Part shown: piece after piece, positions 17,734-27,513 of the stretch | Layout: every line of letters starts with the position of its first letter | How positions within the stretch are numbered: the stretch's first letter is position 1 | Source: Pseudomonadota bacterium | GTDB taxonomy: Bacteria > Pseudomonadota > Alphaproteobacteria > Caulobacterales > Caulobacteraceae | Direction of reading: 5' to 3' | DNA length: 64,000 bases | Assembly: GCA_023433585.1 (NCBI GenBank) | Contig: JAEZCL010000211.1 | Coordinates: 13,698 to 77,697 of the forward strand | The notes under the pieces: model-generated | Database searches by the model: none | What the model was told of the DNA's origin: nothing | The model's input: only the letters and a program-made list of their open reading frames with translations | Made by a program: the position numbers and the translations under genes

Positions 17734-18945
17734 ATGCCGATCATCACCGCCGCCCGCACCATCGTCACCTGCCCCGGGCGCAACTTCGTCACCCTGAAGA
17801 TCGAGACGGACGCAGGGGTCAGCGGCGTGGGAGACGCCACCCTGAACGGGCGCGAACTGGCGGTGGACGCCTATCTGGCCGAGCACGTCATCCCGAACCT
17901 GATCGGCAGGGACGCGCACCGCATCGAGGACATCTGGCAGTTCCTGTATCGCGGGGCTTACTGGCGCCGGGGGCCGGTGACCATGACCGCCATCGCGGCG
18001 GTGGACATGGCGCTGTGGGACATCAAGGCCAAGGTGGCGGGCCTGCCGCTTTATCAACTGCTGGGCGGGGCGTGCCGCGACGGGGTCATGGTCTATGGCC
18101 ACGCCAACGGCGAGACGATCGATCAGACGGTGGCCGAGGCGGCGAAATATGTGGCCGAGGGCTATCGCGCGGTGCGGCTGCAGACGGCCGTGCCGGGGGT
18201 CAAGGGGACCTATGGCGTCTCCAGGGACAAGCTGTTCTACGAGCCCGCCGATGCGGCCCTGCCCACCGAAACCCAGTGGGCGACCGAGCCCTATCTGAGG
18301 ACAGCGCCGGAACTGTTCGCCGCCGCGCGCGAGGCGCTGGGCTGGGACGTCCACCTGCTGCACGACGTGCATCACCGGCTGACGCCCATCGAGGCGGCGC
18401 GGCTGGGCAAGGACCTGGAGCCGTACCGCCTGTTCTGGCTGGAGGACGCGGTGGCGGCCGAGAACCAGGCGGGCTTCCGCCTGATCCGGCAACATACGAC
18501 CACGCCGCTGGCGGTGGGCGAGGTGTTCAATTCGATCTGGGACTGCAAGCAGCTGATCGAGGAGCAGCTGATCGATTACATCCGCGCCACGGTGGTCCAT
18601 GCGGGCGGCGTCACCCACCTGCGGCGGATCGCGGCTCTGGCTGACCTCTACAAGGTGCGCACCGGCTGTCACGGGGCGACGGACCTGTCGCCGGTGGCCA
18701 TGGCGGCGGCCCTGCATTTCGACCTGTCGGTGCCGAACTTCGGGGTCCAGGAATATATGCGCCACACGGCCGAGACCGACGCGGTGTTCCCCCATGCCTA
18801 CAGCTTTGCAGAGGGGATGCTGCATCCGGGCGAGGCGCCGGGGCTGGGCGTCGACATCGACGAGACGCTGGCGGCCCAGCACCCCTATCGCCCGGCGCAG
18901 TTGCCTGTGGCGCGGCTGCCCGACGGATCCATGACCGACTGGTGA
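17734..18945 (+). CDS. manD: D-mannonate dehydratase (enolase superfamily)
   Basis: A 403-residue enolase-superfamily enzyme converting D-mannonate to 2-keto-3-deoxygluconate in glucuronate breakdown. The real start is ATG 17734. Asp211 and His213 (LLHDVHH), Glu237 (FWLEDAV), the next metal Glu in [11 protein letters not shown] and the His of [11 protein letters not shown] match the ManD active site, in nearly the same numbering as the characterised Novosphingobium enzyme. It fits with GH67 (which releases methylglucuronate) and the ExuT-like transporter. Uronate isomerase and fructuronate reductase are not in the window. Confidence 0.93.
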   Translation: MPIITAARTIVTCPGRNFVTLKIETDAGVSGVGDATLNGRELAVDAYLAEHVIPNLIGRDAHRIEDIWQFLYRGAYWRRGPVTMTAIAAVDMALWDIKAKVAGLPLYQLLGGACRDGVMVYGHANGETIDQTVAEAAKYVAEGYRAVRLQTAVPGVKGTYGVSRDKLFYEPADAALPTETQWATEPYLRTAPELFAAAREALGWDVHLLHDVHHRLTPIEAARLGKDLEPYRLFWLEDAVAAENQAGFRLIRQHTTTPLAVGEVFNSIWDCKQLIEEQLIDYIRATVVHAGGVTHLRRIAALADLYKVRTGCHGATDLSPVAMAAALHFDLSVPNFGVQEYMRHTAETDAVFPHAYSFAEGMLHPGEAPGLGVDIDETLAAQHPYRPAQLPVARLPDGSMTDW

Positions 18946-18973
18946 GGCGCCTGGCGCGCCGGAAAGAGGACGC

Positions 18974-20263
18974 ATGAGCGAGACCCAGGCTGAACGCGCC
19001 GGACCGGCGTTCATGCGCGGGCGATACCGCTGGGTGATCTGCGCCCTGCTGTTCTTCGCCATCACCATCAACTACGTCGACCGGCTGATCTTTGGGGTGC
19101 TCAAGCCCGTCCTGGAGGTGGAGTTCGGCTGGAGCGAGAGCGACTACGCCAACATCGTGGTGGCGTTCCAGGGCGCCTACGCCATCGGCCTGTTGCTGGT
19201 TGGCCGCATGATCGACCGCACCGGCGCGCGGTGGGGCCTGGGCATCGCCATCGGGGTGTGGAGCATCGCGGCGGCGGCGCACGCGGCGGCCGGATCGGTG
19301 ATCCAGTTCGCCATGGCCCGCTTCGCCCTGGGCGTCGGTGAATCGGCGGGCTTTCCCGGCGCGGTCAAGGCGGTGTCGGAATGGTTCCCCAAGCGAGAGC
19401 GGGCGCTGGCCACCGGCATCTTCAACGCGGGGTCGAACGTGGGGGCGCTGCTGACGCCGATCCTGGTTCCGATCCTGGTGCTGGCCTTCGGCTGGCGCGC
19501 CGCCTTCCTGGTGACGGGCCTGTCCGGGCTGGTGCTGCTGATCCTGTGGTTCCTGATCTATCGGCGCCCGCGCGAGCATCCGCGCGTGACGCCCGCCGAG
19601 CTGGCCCACATCGAAAGCGACCCGCCGGACGCGCCGGGCCGCATCACCTGGCTTCAGGCGCTGAAGCGGCGCGAAGCCTGGGCCTTCATCGTCGGCAAGT
19701 TTCTGACCGATCCGGTGTGGTGGCTATTCCTGTTCTGGCTGCCGGACTTTTTCGGCAAGACCTATGGGCTGAACCTGATGACGTTCGGGCCGCCGCTGGT
19801 GGCGGTCTATCTGCTGGCCGACGTGGGCAGCGTGGGCGGCGGCTGGCTGTCCTCGCGCCTGATCCACCGGGGCTGGTCGGTGAACCGGGGGCGCAAGACC
19901 GCCATGCTGGTCTGCGCCTTGTGCGTCACGCCCATCTCCATCGCCGTGTTCGCCGACAACCTGATCGCGGCCGTGGCGGTGATCGGCCTGGCGGCGGCGG
20001 CGCACCAGGGGTGGTCGGCGAACCTGTTCACCCTGGTGTCCGACACCTTCCCCAAGCACGCGGTGGCGACGGTGGTGGGGCTGGGCGGATTCGCCGGGGC
20101 GGTGGGCGGCATGTTCATCGCCAAGGTGGCCGGGTGGACCCTGGAGGCCACCGGCAGCTATGTGCCGCTGCTGGCCTTCGCCAGCGTGACCTATCTGATC
20201 GCCCTGGGGATCATCCACCTGCTGACGCCCAGGCTGAAGCCCGCCGAGGTGACGACCGCATAG
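18974..20263 (+). CDS. MFS hexuronate transporter, ExuT-like
   Basis: A 429-residue major facilitator protein of the anion:cation symporter group. The first helix carries the family stretch INYVDRLIFGVLKPVLE, the RMIDRTGARWG loop follows helix 2, and GVGESAGFPGAVKAVSEWFPKRERA is the typical ExuT/GudP signature. Twelve hydrophobic segments fit the family. It would bring glucuronate or galacturonate across the inner membrane. It starts 28 bases after manD in the same operon. Confidence 0.92.
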   Translation: MSETQAERAGPAFMRGRYRWVICALLFFAITINYVDRLIFGVLKPVLEVEFGWSESDYANIVVAFQGAYAIGLLLVGRMIDRTGARWGLGIAIGVWSIAAAAHAAAGSVIQFAMARFALGVGESAGFPGAVKAVSEWFPKRERALATGIFNAGSNVGALLTPILVPILVLAFGWRAAFLVTGLSGLVLLILWFLIYRRPREHPRVTPAELAHIESDPPDAPGRITWLQALKRREAWAFIVGKFLTDPVWWLFLFWLPDFFGKTYGLNLMTFGPPLVAVYLLADVGSVGGGWLSSRLIHRGWSVNRGRKTAMLVCALCVTPISIAVFADNLIAAVAVIGLAAAAHQGWSANLFTLVSDTFPKHAVATVVGLGGFAGAVGGMFIAKVAGWTLEATGSYVPLLAFASVTYLIALGIIHLLTPRLKPAEVTTA

Positions 20264-20321
20264 GGGCTTTCGCTGTCGGGGAATCCGCGCGACGATCACC
20301 GCCTGATCGGGGGGCGAGCGC

Positions 20322-21029
20322 ATGTGGGTGCTTCTGGGAATCGCCGTGGTGGTGGCCGGCTTCGTGCTGCGGCTCAATCCGCTTCTGGTGATCCTGTCGG
20401 CGGCGATGGTGACGGGGCTGACCGGCGGGCTGGGCCTGGTCGAGACCATCGAGGCCTTCGGCAAGGCGTTCAACGACAACCGCTACATCTCCATCGTCTG
20501 GCTGGTGCTGCCGGTCATCGGGCTGCTTGAGCGCTTCGGGCTCCAGGAACAGGCCCGCATCCTGATCGGCAAGGTCAGGGGCGCCACCACCGGGCGCCTG
20601 CTGCTGGGCTATTTCATCGCCCGCCAGATCACCGCCGCCCTGGGCCAGACCAAGCTGGGCGGCCACCCGCAGATGGTGCGCCCCCTGATCGCGCCCATGG
20701 CCGAGGCGGCGTCCGAAGCCCGGCACGGCCCGTTGCCGGACGTCGTGCGGTTCCGCATCCGCGCCCACGCGGCGGCGGCGGACAACATCGGCCTGTTCTT
20801 CGGCGAGGACATCTTCATCGCCATCGCCTCGATCCTGCTCATCAAGGGATTCCTCGAGCAGAACGGCATCATCGTCCAGCCGCTCGAACTGTCCGTCTGG
20901 GCCATCCCCACGGCCATCGTGGCGCTGCTGATCCACGGGACCCGGCTGGTGCTGCTGGACCGCCGGATCGCGGCGGAGGTGGCGAGCGCGCCGTCCGACG
21001 GGCCTGAGGTCGGAGGCGCGGGATCATGA
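20322..21029 (+). CDS. DUF969 membrane protein (putative 5-oxoproline transporter subunit)
   Basis: A 235-residue membrane protein of the DUF969 family with several hydrophobic segments (VLLGIAVVVAGFVL at the start) and a conserved ALGQTKLGGHPQMVRPLIAPMAE block. DUF969 is almost always paired with DUF979, and the pair has been linked by gene clustering to 5-oxoproline transport. It overlaps the DUF979 gene by 4 bases (ATGA). The presence of a 5-oxoprolinase gene about 9 kb downstream agrees with this. Direct biochemical proof for the family is unknown to me. Confidence 0.85.
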   Translation: MWVLLGIAVVVAGFVLRLNPLLVILSAAMVTGLTGGLGLVETIEAFGKAFNDNRYISIVWLVLPVIGLLERFGLQEQARILIGKVRGATTGRLLLGYFIARQITAALGQTKLGGHPQMVRPLIAPMAEAASEARHGPLPDVVRFRIRAHAAAADNIGLFFGEDIFIAIASILLIKGFLEQNGIIVQPLELSVWAIPTAIVALLIHGTRLVLLDRRIAAEVASAPSDGPEVGGAGS

Positions 21030-21994
21030 TTACGCTTCAGTGGATCTACCTGCTGGCCGGCGCCGTGTTCGTGGCGTTCTCGGTGCTCAGCGCCGGGGAC
21101 CGCGAGAATCCCAAGCGGTTCAAGAACACCGCCTTCTGGGGTCTGCTGGCGGTCAGCTTCCTGTTCGGCGGCTGGTTCAGCGACCTGATGAACGGGCTTC
21201 TGGTCATCGGCCTGGTGCTGCTGGCTGGGATCGGCGGGCTGGGCCAGGGGCGGCCGCGCACCACCTCGCCGGAGGAACGGGCGGATTCGGCGGTGAAGTT
21301 CGGCAACCGCCTGTTCATTCCCGCCCTCATCATCCCTGTAACGGCGCTTCTGGGCACCCTGTGGCTGGCCAAGATCGAGATCGGGGGAGCGCTCCTGTTC
21401 GACCCGCGCGACCCGACCCTGATCGCCCTGGGCCTCGGCGTCGTCCTGGCGATCGGCGTGGGCATGGCCATGCTGAAGCCGCCGGTCATGGCCCCGCTGC
21501 AGGAGGGCCGCCGTCTGATGGACGCGGTGGGCTGGGCCGCCATCCTGCCCCAGATGCTGGCGGCGCTGGGGGCGGTGTTCGCCCTGGCCGGGGTGGGGCA
21601 GGTGGTCGGCGGGCTGATCGCCGAGGTCATCCCCATGAACGCCAGCCTGATCGCGGTGACGGCCTACTGCGTCGGCATGGCGTTGTTCACCATCATCATG
21701 GGTAACGCCTTCGCGGCCTTTCCGGTGATGACGGCCGCCGTCGGCTTGCCGTTCGTGGTGGGGGTGTTCGGGGGCAACCCCGCCATCGTCTGCGCCATCG
21801 GCATGCTGGCCGGGTTCTGCGGCACGCTGATGACGCCCATGGCCGCCAACTTCAACGTGGTCCCGGCCAACCTTCTGGAGCTGCCCGACCGCAACGCCGC
21901 CCTGAACGGCGTGATCCGCGCTCAGATCCCCACCGCCCTGATGATGCTGGCCGCCAACATCATCCTGATGCAGTCTCTGGCGTTCCGGTTCTGA
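21026..21994 (+). CDS. DUF979 membrane protein (partner of DUF969)
   Basis: A 322-residue polytopic membrane protein of the DUF979 family, with about nine hydrophobic segments and conserved GNAFAAFPVMTAAVG and GFCGTLMTPMAANFN blocks. It is translationally coupled to the DUF969 gene (4-base overlap) and to the DUF2891 gene downstream (stop and start share a base). Together with DUF969 it probably forms one transporter. Its placement between ExuT and GH9 puts it in the xylan transcript. Confidence 0.85.
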   Translation: MITLQWIYLLAGAVFVAFSVLSAGDRENPKRFKNTAFWGLLAVSFLFGGWFSDLMNGLLVIGLVLLAGIGGLGQGRPRTTSPEERADSAVKFGNRLFIPALIIPVTALLGTLWLAKIEIGGALLFDPRDPTLIALGLGVVLAIGVGMAMLKPPVMAPLQEGRRLMDAVGWAAILPQMLAALGAVFALAGVGQVVGGLIAEVIPMNASLIAVTAYCVGMALFTIIMGNAFAAFPVMTAAVGLPFVVGVFGGNPAIVCAIGMLAGFCGTLMTPMAANFNVVPANLLELPDRNAALNGVIRAQIPTALMMLAANIILMQSLAFRF

Positions 21995-23007
21995 TGATGC
22001 GCCTCACTCCCGAGATCGCCGCCCTCTACGCCCGCACCGCCCTGGGCCACGTCACGCGCGAATATCCCAACAAGCTGGATCACGTCATGGGCGGCCCCGG
22101 CGACGTGAAGGGGCCGCGCGACCTGCATCCGATCTTCTTCGGCAGCTTCGACTGGCATTCGTGCGTGCATGGCTGGTGGACGCTGTTCACGGTGCTGCGC
22201 CTCTGTCCGGACATGGCCGAGTCGAACCGCATCCGCGCCCTGGCCGACGAGCTGTTCACCGAGGCGAACGCGGCGGCCGAGACCGCCTATCTGGCGCGGC
22301 CCGAGAGCCGGGGGTTCGAGCGGCCCTACGGCTGGGGCTGGCTTCTGGCGCTGGCGGCGGAGCTGGAGCGGCACGAGACGGACGAGGGGCGGCGTTGGGC
22401 CGGGGCGCTGCGGCCCCTGACCCGGGCGTTCGCGGATCGGTTCATGACCTATCTGCCTCTGGCGACCTATCCGGTGCGGGTCGGGACCCACTTCAACACC
22501 GCCTTCGCTCTGTCCCTGGCGCTGGAGTGGGGCGACGAGCCGCTGAACGCGCTGATCCATGAGAAGGCCCGCGCCTGGCACGGCGGCGACCGGGATTGCC
22601 AGGCGTGGGAGCCGTCGCAGGACGAGTTCCTGTCGCCCGCCCTGATGGAGGCCGAACTGATGCGGCGCGTCCTGGCGCCCGGCGATTTCGCGGACTGGTT
22701 CGACGCCTTCCTGCCCCGGCTGGACAGCCGCGAGCCGACGACCCTGTTCGCGCCGGCGACCGTCAGCGACCGCACCGACGGCAAGATCGCCCATCTGGAC
22801 GGACTGAACCTTTCGCGGGCATGGTGCTGGCGCGGCATCGCCGGAACGCTGAACGCCGTCGATCCGCGCCGGGCCATCGCACTGAAGGCCGCCGACGACC
22901 ATCTGGCCGTCAGCCTGCCGCAGGTGACCGGCGACTACATGGGCGAGCACTGGCTGGCCAGCTTCGCGCTGCTGGCCCTGCTCGCGGGAGATCAAGGGGA
23001 GGACTGA
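21994..23007 (+). CDS. DUF2891 protein
   Basis: A 337-residue soluble protein of family DUF2891, function unknown. Conserved-looking blocks include FGSFDWHSCVHGWW near residue 48, RPYGWGWLLALAAEL, GTHFNTAFALSLALEW, HLDGLNLSRAWCW and GEHWLASFALLAL. Repeated helix-turn units rich in Trp and His suggest an alpha/alpha-toroid fold like many glycan-active enzymes. No signal peptide is seen, so it should be cytoplasmic. Its start overlaps the DUF979 stop, and GH9 starts 3 bases after its end. It could process the substrate imported by DUF969/979. Confidence 0.8.
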   Translation: MMRLTPEIAALYARTALGHVTREYPNKLDHVMGGPGDVKGPRDLHPIFFGSFDWHSCVHGWWTLFTVLRLCPDMAESNRIRALADELFTEANAAAETAYLARPESRGFERPYGWGWLLALAAELERHETDEGRRWAGALRPLTRAFADRFMTYLPLATYPVRVGTHFNTAFALSLALEWGDEPLNALIHEKARAWHGGDRDCQAWEPSQDEFLSPALMEAELMRRVLAPGDFADWFDAFLPRLDSREPTTLFAPATVSDRTDGKIAHLDGLNLSRAWCWRGIAGTLNAVDPRRAIALKAADDHLAVSLPQVTGDYMGEHWLASFALLALLAGDQGED

Positions 23008-23009
23008 GA

Positions 23010-24839
23010 ATGCGCCGAACGGCGATGATCGCGGTCAGTATTCTGGCCTTGAATGTTAGCGCTAATGAACCGGCTCTGGCGCAGGCGCCCGAACCGGCGG
23101 CCGTGCACATGAGCCAGGTCGGCTTCCAGACGGGGGGCCGCAAGATCGCGGTGCTTCCAACCGAGGCGGCCGCGCCTCTGCCGTGGCGTGTGCTGGATGC
23201 TGCGGGCGAAACGGTGCTGTCCGGTGTCAGCGAATCCTTCGGCGCCGATGCGGCGTCGGGCGAAGCGGTCCACCGGCTCGACTTCAGCGCTCTGGATCGC
23301 GCGGGCGAGGGCTACCGCCTGATCGTGCAGGACGCCGAAAGCCGCCCGTTCTCCATCGGCGAACGCCCGTGGGCGGGGCTGGCGCGGAACGCGGCGGCCT
23401 ACTTTTATCAGAACCGCAGCGGCATCGAGATTTCGCCCGCGCATGTGGAGCGCCCCGACCTGGCCCGTCCCGCCGCCCATGTGGACGAGACCCTGACCTG
23501 TTTCTCGGGCGAGGACATGAACGGCAACGTCTGGCCCGGCTGCGGCTACAGCCTGAATGTGGGCGGCGGCTGGTACGACGCGGGCGACCACGGGAAATAT
23601 GTGGTCAATGGCGGCATCGCCCTGTGGACCCTGCTGAACGCCCACGAGCGGTTCGGGGCGGCGGTGTTCCCCGACGGCGCCCTGGCCCTGCCCGAGGCGG
23701 GGAACGGACTCCCGGATCTGCTGGACGAGGCGCGCTGGCAGATGGAATTCATGCTGGCCATGCAGGTCCCGGAGGACGCGCGGCTGAGCGTGCCGGTGGG
23801 GTGGTTCGCGCCGGGCGCGCCGTTGACCTTCACCGAGATCGACGCCTCGGGCATGGCGCATCACAAGGCCCATGACGCGCGCTGGACGCCCCTGCCCATG
23901 GCGCCGCACGACGATCCGGAGCCGCGCTTTCTCTATGCGCCGTCCACCGCCGCGACCCTGAACCTGGCGGCTGTGGCGGCCCAGTGCGCGCGGCTGTGGC
24001 GGGACGTGGACGCGGCCTTTTCCGACCGTTGCCTGACTGCGGCCCGGCGCGCCTTCGCGGCGGCCGAACGCAATCCTGAGATCTACGCCGTGGGTTCGTT
24101 CCACGGCGGCGGAAACTATGGCGACGCGGACGTCAGCGACGAATTCTACTGGGCCGCCGCCGAGCTTTACGCCGCGACCGGAGAGGCCGCCTACGCCGAC
24201 AGCCTCAGGGCCTCGCCCCACTTCCCCGCGTCGGCGGGCGCGGCCGCGAACATCGCCTGGCCCGCCGTGGCGACGCTGGGAGACATCACCCTGGCCACCG
24301 TCGAGACGGGCCTTTCGCCGGAGGACGTCGGGCGCGCCCGGGCCGCCCTGATCGCGGCGGCGGACGGCTATCTGGCGACCCGCGACGGCGAGGGCTACGC
24401 CATTCCGTTCGGCGCAGGTGACTACACCTGGGGCTCCAACGGCGACCTGATGAACCGGGCCATGGTCCTGGCCGTGGCTCATGACCTGACGGGCGAGGCG
24501 CGATACCGCGACGGGGTGGTGGACGCCGTGGACTATGTGCTGGGCAGGAACGTGCTGGACCAGTCCTACGTCAGCGGCTGGGGCGCGCGGCCGATGATGA
24601 ACCCGCACCACCGCTTCTGGGCGCACATGAGCGACCCGGCCTGGCCGCTTCCGCCCGCCGGCGCCCTGTCCGGCGGGGCCAACAGCCGATCCATGGCGGA
24701 CCCGGTGGCCCAGGCCATGCGGGGCACGTGCGCCCCCCAGGCCTGCTGGGCCGACCACATCGAATCCTATGCGATGAACGAGGTGGCCATCAACTGGAAC
24801 GCCCCGCTGGTGTGGGTGGCCGGATGGCTGGAGCGGTGA
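23010..24839 (+). CDS. GH9 glycoside hydrolase with N-terminal Ig-like (CelD_N) domain
   Basis: A 609-residue secreted family 9 enzyme. The start is ATG 23010 with GGGGAGGA upstream. The signal peptide ends near residue 25 (LAQA). A CelD_N Ig-like domain spans about residues 28-115, and the catalytic toroid follows. Asp190 and Asp193 lie in WYDAGDHGKY and the acid Glu591 in MNEVAINWNA, as in GH9 endoglucanases and exo-glucosaminidase-like relatives. It probably acts on beta-glucan or cello-oligosaccharides accompanying xylan. A TAGCGCTA operator lies inside its signal-peptide codons. It is the last gene of the operon and ends 12 bases from the convergent GH3 gene. Confidence 0.9.
   Translation: MRRTAMIAVSILALNVSANEPALAQAPEPAAVHMSQVGFQTGGRKIAVLPTEAAAPLPWRVLDAAGETVLSGVSESFGADAASGEAVHRLDFSALDRAGEGYRLIVQDAESRPFSIGERPWAGLARNAAAYFYQNRSGIEISPAHVERPDLARPAAHVDETLTCFSGEDMNGNVWPGCGYSLNVGGGWYDAGDHGKYVVNGGIALWTLLNAHERFGAAVFPDGALALPEAGNGLPDLLDEARWQMEFMLAMQVPEDARLSVPVGWFAPGAPLTFTEIDASGMAHHKAHDARWTPLPMAPHDDPEPRFLYAPSTAATLNLAAVAAQCARLWRDVDAAFSDRCLTAARRAFAAAERNPEIYAVGSFHGGGNYGDADVSDEFYWAAAELYAATGEAAYADSLRASPHFPASAGAAANIAWPAVATLGDITLATVETGLSPEDVGRARAALIAAADGYLATRDGEGYAIPFGAGDYTWGSNGDLMNRAMVLAVAHDLTGEARYRDGVVDAVDYVLGRNVLDQSYVSGWGARPMMNPHHRFWAHMSDPAWPLPPAGALSGGANSRSMADPVAQAMRGTCAPQACWADHIESYAMNEVAINWNAPLVWVAGWLER
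23054..23067. promoter_or_regulatory. LacI-type operator inside the GH9 signal-peptide codons
   Basis: TGTTAGCGCTAATG, sharing the TAGCGCTA core with sites at 11837, 27514 and 52944. It begins 45 bases into the coding region (codons for LNVSANE). It could act as a roadblock or mark an internal promoter; it could also be a chance match in coding sequence. Confidence 0.5.
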
Positions 24840-24851
24840 CGCTACGGCCGG

Positions 24852-27407
24852 TCATCGCGGGCAGATGGCATCCCCCTCGTTGGAGGCCAGCCGAACGTTC
24901 TCGAAGCTGAGGGCGAAGGCGGCGTTGGTCGTCAGACCGAAGGGCTCCGACACCTCGGTCACGTTCGCGCCCGCGTCGCGCAGGCAGGACAGGCGCACCT
25001 TGATCTCGCGCCACTCGCCGATGGGTGCCGCGCCGAAGATGCGGGTCATGTCCACCGCGCCCTCGTCCAGCGTCAGGCTGACCGCGCCCTGGGGCGCCGC
25101 GTCCACGCGATAGCGGAAGCCGATGGCCATTTCGCCGTTGGTCTGACGCAGCAGGTCCACCGGCGCCCCGGCGATGAAGGCCCGGCCGCCGTCGCCTGAG
25201 AACACCAGCGCCCGCGCCGATTCCTGGCTCGATCCGTCGGCGGAGCGCACGGTGACACCGTCGCGCGGGCTGGCCCCGGCGGCGTCCTGGCCCAGATAGC
25301 GTTCGCCGCCGGAATCCCGCAGCGACAACGCCCAGGGCGCCACGAAGCGGCCCTCGGTGAAATAGCGGTCCGGGTTGGCGGCCTCGCCGGACACGCCCGA
25401 GTCCTCCGGCAACGCCCCGAGCTGCACCGGCTGTGCGTAGGAGGCGCCGTATCCGTAAGCGAACAGCGGATCGTAGCCTTCCTGTCCGACGTTGAGGGGA
25501 GTCTGCACGGCTGTGCGAGGCCATGAGAACGAGAGGGTTCCGGTGAAGTCGTGGCGCGCGGCGCCCTGGGCGTCGCCGATCAGGACGTCGGCGACCCCGC
25601 CGCCTTCCGAGCCGGGCAGCCAGGCGGCGACGAAGGCGTCCGAGGCGTTGATCTCCGGGTTGGTCCACATGGGCCGGCCGGACAGGAACACCGAGACGGT
25701 GGGGATGCCCTGGGCCTGAAGGGCGCGCAGGGTTTCGAGGGGTTCGTCAGGCGTGAAATCCAGATGCTCCACGTCCCCCTGGAACTCCGCATAGGGCGTC
25801 TCGCCGAACACCACGATGGCCACGTCGGGCCGCGCGTCGAACGAGCCGTCGGCCGACAGGACCGCGGTCCCGCCCGCCCCGGAGACGGCTTCCTCTATGC
25901 CCTCCCAGATGGACTGGCCGTTGGGGAAGTGCGCCCTCCGGTTGCCCGTGCCCTGCCAGGTCAGGGTCCAGCCGCCCGAGGCCTGGCCGATGTCGTCCGC
26001 CGCCGCTCCGGCCACCAGGATGTTCGCGTCCGGCCGGATCGGCAGGACGCCTTCGTTCTTGAGCAGCACCAGCGACTGGCGCACCGCCTGGCGCGCCACC
26101 GCGCGGTGCTCGGCCGAGCCCAGGTGCTCGAATCGGCCCTCGACCGACCGGCTGGCGGGTCCTTCGGGCCGGAACAGGCCCAGCTTGACCTTGACCCTCA
26201 GGATGCGCCGCACCGCCTCGTCCAGCCGCGCCATGCCGATCTCGCCCGAGCGCGCCTGTTCCAGGGTGTTGTGATAGAGCGCCCGCCAGCTGTCCGGGGC
26301 CATGAACATGTCGATGCCCGCGTTGAAGGCGGCGGCGCAGCTCTCGTTGGAGCAGCCGGGGATCTGGCCGTGTGCGTTCCAGTCCGAAACCACGAAGCCC
26401 TGGAAGCCCAGCGGCCCCCGCAGCACGTCGGTCAGGATGGTCGGGTTGCCGGTGTGCTTGACCCCGTTCCAGCTGGAGAAGCTGGCCATCACCGTCAGGA
26501 TGCCGGCGTCGATGGAGGGCGGATAGCCCGCCGCATGGATGTCGATCAGCTCGCGCTCGGTGATCTGCGCATCCCCCTGGTCCGCCCCGCCCAGGGTGCC
26601 CCCGTCCGCCAGCCAGTGCTTGGCCGAGCCGGCGATGCGCCCGGCGGCCAGCGGCTCGCCCGCCGCCAGCTCGCCCTGCAGCCCCAGGGTCACCGCCCCG
26701 GCGTAGGACGCCACGATCTCCGGATGCTCGCCGTAGCCTTCATAGGCGCGGCCCCAGCGGTCGTCGCGGGGCACGGCCACGGTGGGACCGAAGGTCCAGT
26801 CCGCCCCGGTCACCGCCACCTCCAGCGCCGTGACCTCGGCGATGCGCCGGATCAGATCAGGATCGCGCATGGCCCCCAGGCCGATGTTGTGGGGGAAGAT
26901 CGTCGCCCCCACCACATTGTTGTGCCCGTGCACCGCGTCGATGCCGAAGATCAGCGGGATCGCCGCCCCGCCGCGCCCCGCCGCCGCCTCGCGGAAGGCC
27001 ACGGCCAGATCCAGCCACGCCTGGGCCGGGGCGTAGGCGTCCCCGCGCGGCTCGGAGTTGCCGCCCGCCAGGATGGAGCCCAGTGGATATTCGGCCAGAT
27101 CCTCAGGCGTGATGGCCGAGATGTCCGCCTGGATCGTCTGGCCGACCTTCTCCTCAAGCGTCATCCGGCTCATCAGTTCGGTGATGAACGCCTCGGTCTC
27201 GGCGTCGGTGATCGACGGCGGCGAAGCGGCGGCAGGCCACGTGGAGACATCGGCGCGGGCCTCCGGCGCGATCGGGATGTCCCCGCCCGCCGGGACTGGA
27301 CCCAGCAGGCCGGGCGCGCCTTCCTGCGCCGATGCGGCCATGCAGGCGGCGGCGGAAATGGCCAGGACGGCGGTGGTCGCGGTCAGGAAACGGCGGCGTT
27401 GAAACAT
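24852..27407 (-). CDS. GH3 beta-glucosidase / exo-glucan hydrolase, secreted
   Basis: An 851-residue family 3 enzyme. I chose ATG 27407 with GGGGAGG upstream. The signal peptide starts MFQRRRFLTATTAV and ends near SAQEG. The GH3 N-terminal barrel contains the nucleophile Asp342 in VVSDWNAHG; the second (sandwich) domain follows; and the last ~190 residues from YFTEGRFVAPWA form an extra galactose-binding-like domain seen in ExoP-type 1,4-beta-glucosidases. It would trim cello- or xylo-oligosaccharides in the periplasm. It is divergent from the GH67 gene, with a LacI-type operator between. Confidence 0.92.
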   Translation of the reverse strand: MFQRRRFLTATTAVLAISAAACMAASAQEGAPGLLGPVPAGGDIPIAPEARADVSTWPAAASPPSITDAETEAFITELMSRMTLEEKVGQTIQADISAITPEDLAEYPLGSILAGGNSEPRGDAYAPAQAWLDLAVAFREAAAGRGGAAIPLIFGIDAVHGHNNVVGATIFPHNIGLGAMRDPDLIRRIAEVTALEVAVTGADWTFGPTVAVPRDDRWGRAYEGYGEHPEIVASYAGAVTLGLQGELAAGEPLAAGRIAGSAKHWLADGGTLGGADQGDAQITERELIDIHAAGYPPSIDAGILTVMASFSSWNGVKHTGNPTILTDVLRGPLGFQGFVVSDWNAHGQIPGCSNESCAAAFNAGIDMFMAPDSWRALYHNTLEQARSGEIGMARLDEAVRRILRVKVKLGLFRPEGPASRSVEGRFEHLGSAEHRAVARQAVRQSLVLLKNEGVLPIRPDANILVAGAAADDIGQASGGWTLTWQGTGNRRAHFPNGQSIWEGIEEAVSGAGGTAVLSADGSFDARPDVAIVVFGETPYAEFQGDVEHLDFTPDEPLETLRALQAQGIPTVSVFLSGRPMWTNPEINASDAFVAAWLPGSEGGGVADVLIGDAQGAARHDFTGTLSFSWPRTAVQTPLNVGQEGYDPLFAYGYGASYAQPVQLGALPEDSGVSGEAANPDRYFTEGRFVAPWALSLRDSGGERYLGQDAAGASPRDGVTVRSADGSSQESARALVFSGDGGRAFIAGAPVDLLRQTNGEMAIGFRYRVDAAPQGAVSLTLDEGAVDMTRIFGAAPIGEWREIKVRLSCLRDAGANVTEVSEPFGLTTNAAFALSFENVRLASNEGDAICPR

Positions 27408-27513
27408 CAGGACCTCCCCAGGACTGATTGAATGGATGCGCGCCGTTCGGCGTCGTTGTTTCATTCGTCGTCGATGAGGCCGACTCCATTGGCGCCACGG
27501 GACGATTATGGAA

